Notes under the pieces: generated by a model
What the model was told of the DNA's origin: nothing
Seen by the model: only the letters and a program-made list of their open reading frames with translations
The model's database searches: none
DNA from: Candidatus Portiera sp.
Lineage (GTDB): Bacteria; Pseudomonadota; Gammaproteobacteria; CBDBNL01; JAAOII01
Assembly (NCBI GenBank): GCA_015163845.1
Contig: JAAOII010000112.1
Location: forward strand, 1-5,652
DNA: 5,652 nt
Direction of reading: 5' to 3'
Program-made: the position numbers and the translations under genes
Shown here: positions 5,277-5,652 of the stretch, piece after piece
Numbering within the stretch: position 1 is the first letter of the stretch
Layout of the letters: every line of letters starts with the position of its first letter

Positions 5277-5652
5277 TCAGATCTCATGATCTGGAGAGAC
5301 CCCGTAGAGTTTTAGTAAATCGTCCATGTAGGCAGAAAATATCGGAGCTGCCACCTCCCCACCATAATATCTATTACTCTTTGGTTCGTCTAACATTACC
5401 AAAGTAACAAAACGAGGATCACGCATCGGAGCCATGCCCACAAAAAACGCTAAATATTTATCTTTGGAGTAGCCATTCACTGTGTTCTTGTGCACAGTGC
5501 CAGTCTTGCCTGCAACCTCATAGCCAGGAATTTTTGCATTACGCCCAGTTCCATGAGATCCAACAACTCCCTTTAATGTTTCCAGAACACTAGCAGCAAT
5601 TTTTTCATCAATAACCCGCATCTTTTCAGCGATATCATTTTTAGTAAAGCTC
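5277..5652 (-). CDS. ftsI: Peptidoglycan D,D-transpeptidase FtsI (PBP3), C-terminal part (5' end outside window)
   Basis: FtsI is the septal class B penicillin-binding protein, anchored in the inner membrane with a periplasmic transpeptidase domain, that cross-links new septal peptidoglycan. Only the last 124 complete codons are in the window. The KTG box of the active site is visible as AGKTGTV (KTG codons at 5499-5507). It is followed by KYLAFFVGMAPMRDPRFVTLVM and YYGGEVAAPIF, which match the E. coli sequences KYIAYTAGVAP, PRFALVVV and YYGGAVSAPVF. The catalytic SxxK and SxN motifs lie outside the window. The protein ends about 73 residues after KTG, shorter than the E. coli tail. The reading frame is open to the right edge, so the ATG at 5621 is internal and not a start. 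The stop lies 4 nt before array copy L1. The symbol ftsI (synonym pbpB) rests on motifs plus its place directly upstream of murE. Confidence 0.94.
   Translation of the reverse strand, partial: SFTKNDIAEKMRVIDEKIAASVLETLKGVVGSHGTGRNAKIPGYEVAGKTGTVHKNTVNGYSKDKYLAFFVGMAPMRDPRFVTLVMLDEPKSNRYYGGEVAAPIFSAYMDDLLKLYGVSPDHEI

Noticed and set aside
4905..5280. Internal promoter for murE in the array
   Set aside because: The region is AT-rich and gives scattered TATA-like hexamers, but no convincing pair of -35 and -10 boxes with proper spacing was found.
5277..5621. A separate 114-aa gene starting at ATG 5621
   Set aside because: The frame stays open to the window edge with FtsI-like sequence, and the KTG box shows that it is the C-terminal end of ftsI, not a small gene.

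Overview
The window is one stretch of the peptidoglycan/division (dcw) gene cluster, transcribed entirely from the minus strand. In transcription order (right to left) it holds the 3' end of ftsI, an unusual repeat array, then murE, murF, mraY and the 5' part of murD. This is the order of Escherichia coli and other Gammaproteobacteria. The full-length MraY (360 aa, as in E. coli), the meso-diaminopimelate-type DNPR motif in MurE and the strong resemblance of all five proteins to enterobacterial counterparts suggest a Gram-negative, probably gammaproteobacterial, host. The DNA is AT-rich, and short slippage-type repeats occur inside two of the genes. I cannot name the genus.

Layout: murD (1-717, 3' end outside the window), mraY (734-1816), murF (1813-3318), murE (3318-4904), repeat array (4905-5276), ftsI (5277-5652, 5' end outside the window). 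The genes are packed with minimal or negative spacing. murE and murF share a TGATG junction, murF and mraY share ATGA, and murD starts within 16 nt of the mraY stop. This fits one polycistronic, translationally coupled message. I see no promoter or intrinsic terminator between the genes on the coding strand.

The products act in sequence. MurD adds D-Glu to UDP-MurNAc-L-Ala, MurE adds meso-DAP, MurF adds D-Ala-D-Ala, and MraY transfers the finished MurNAc-pentapeptide to undecaprenyl phosphate to give lipid I. FtsI later cross-links the septal wall.

The striking part is the 372-nt interval between ftsI and murE. It consists of four tandem, slightly divergent copies of the murE translation start and its first ~20 codons. 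Each copy is a 23-38 codon ORF beginning MMNTELN, and each ends on a stop codon overlapping the next copy's start (ATGA three times, then TGATG into murE). Each copy, and the true murE start, also encodes a long hairpin whose arms covary between copies. The result looks like a chain of termination-reinitiation steps between ftsI and the mur genes. In addition, murE carries a 4 x 12-nt and murF a 3 x 9-nt in-frame tandem repeat, both at sites of extra length relative to E. coli.
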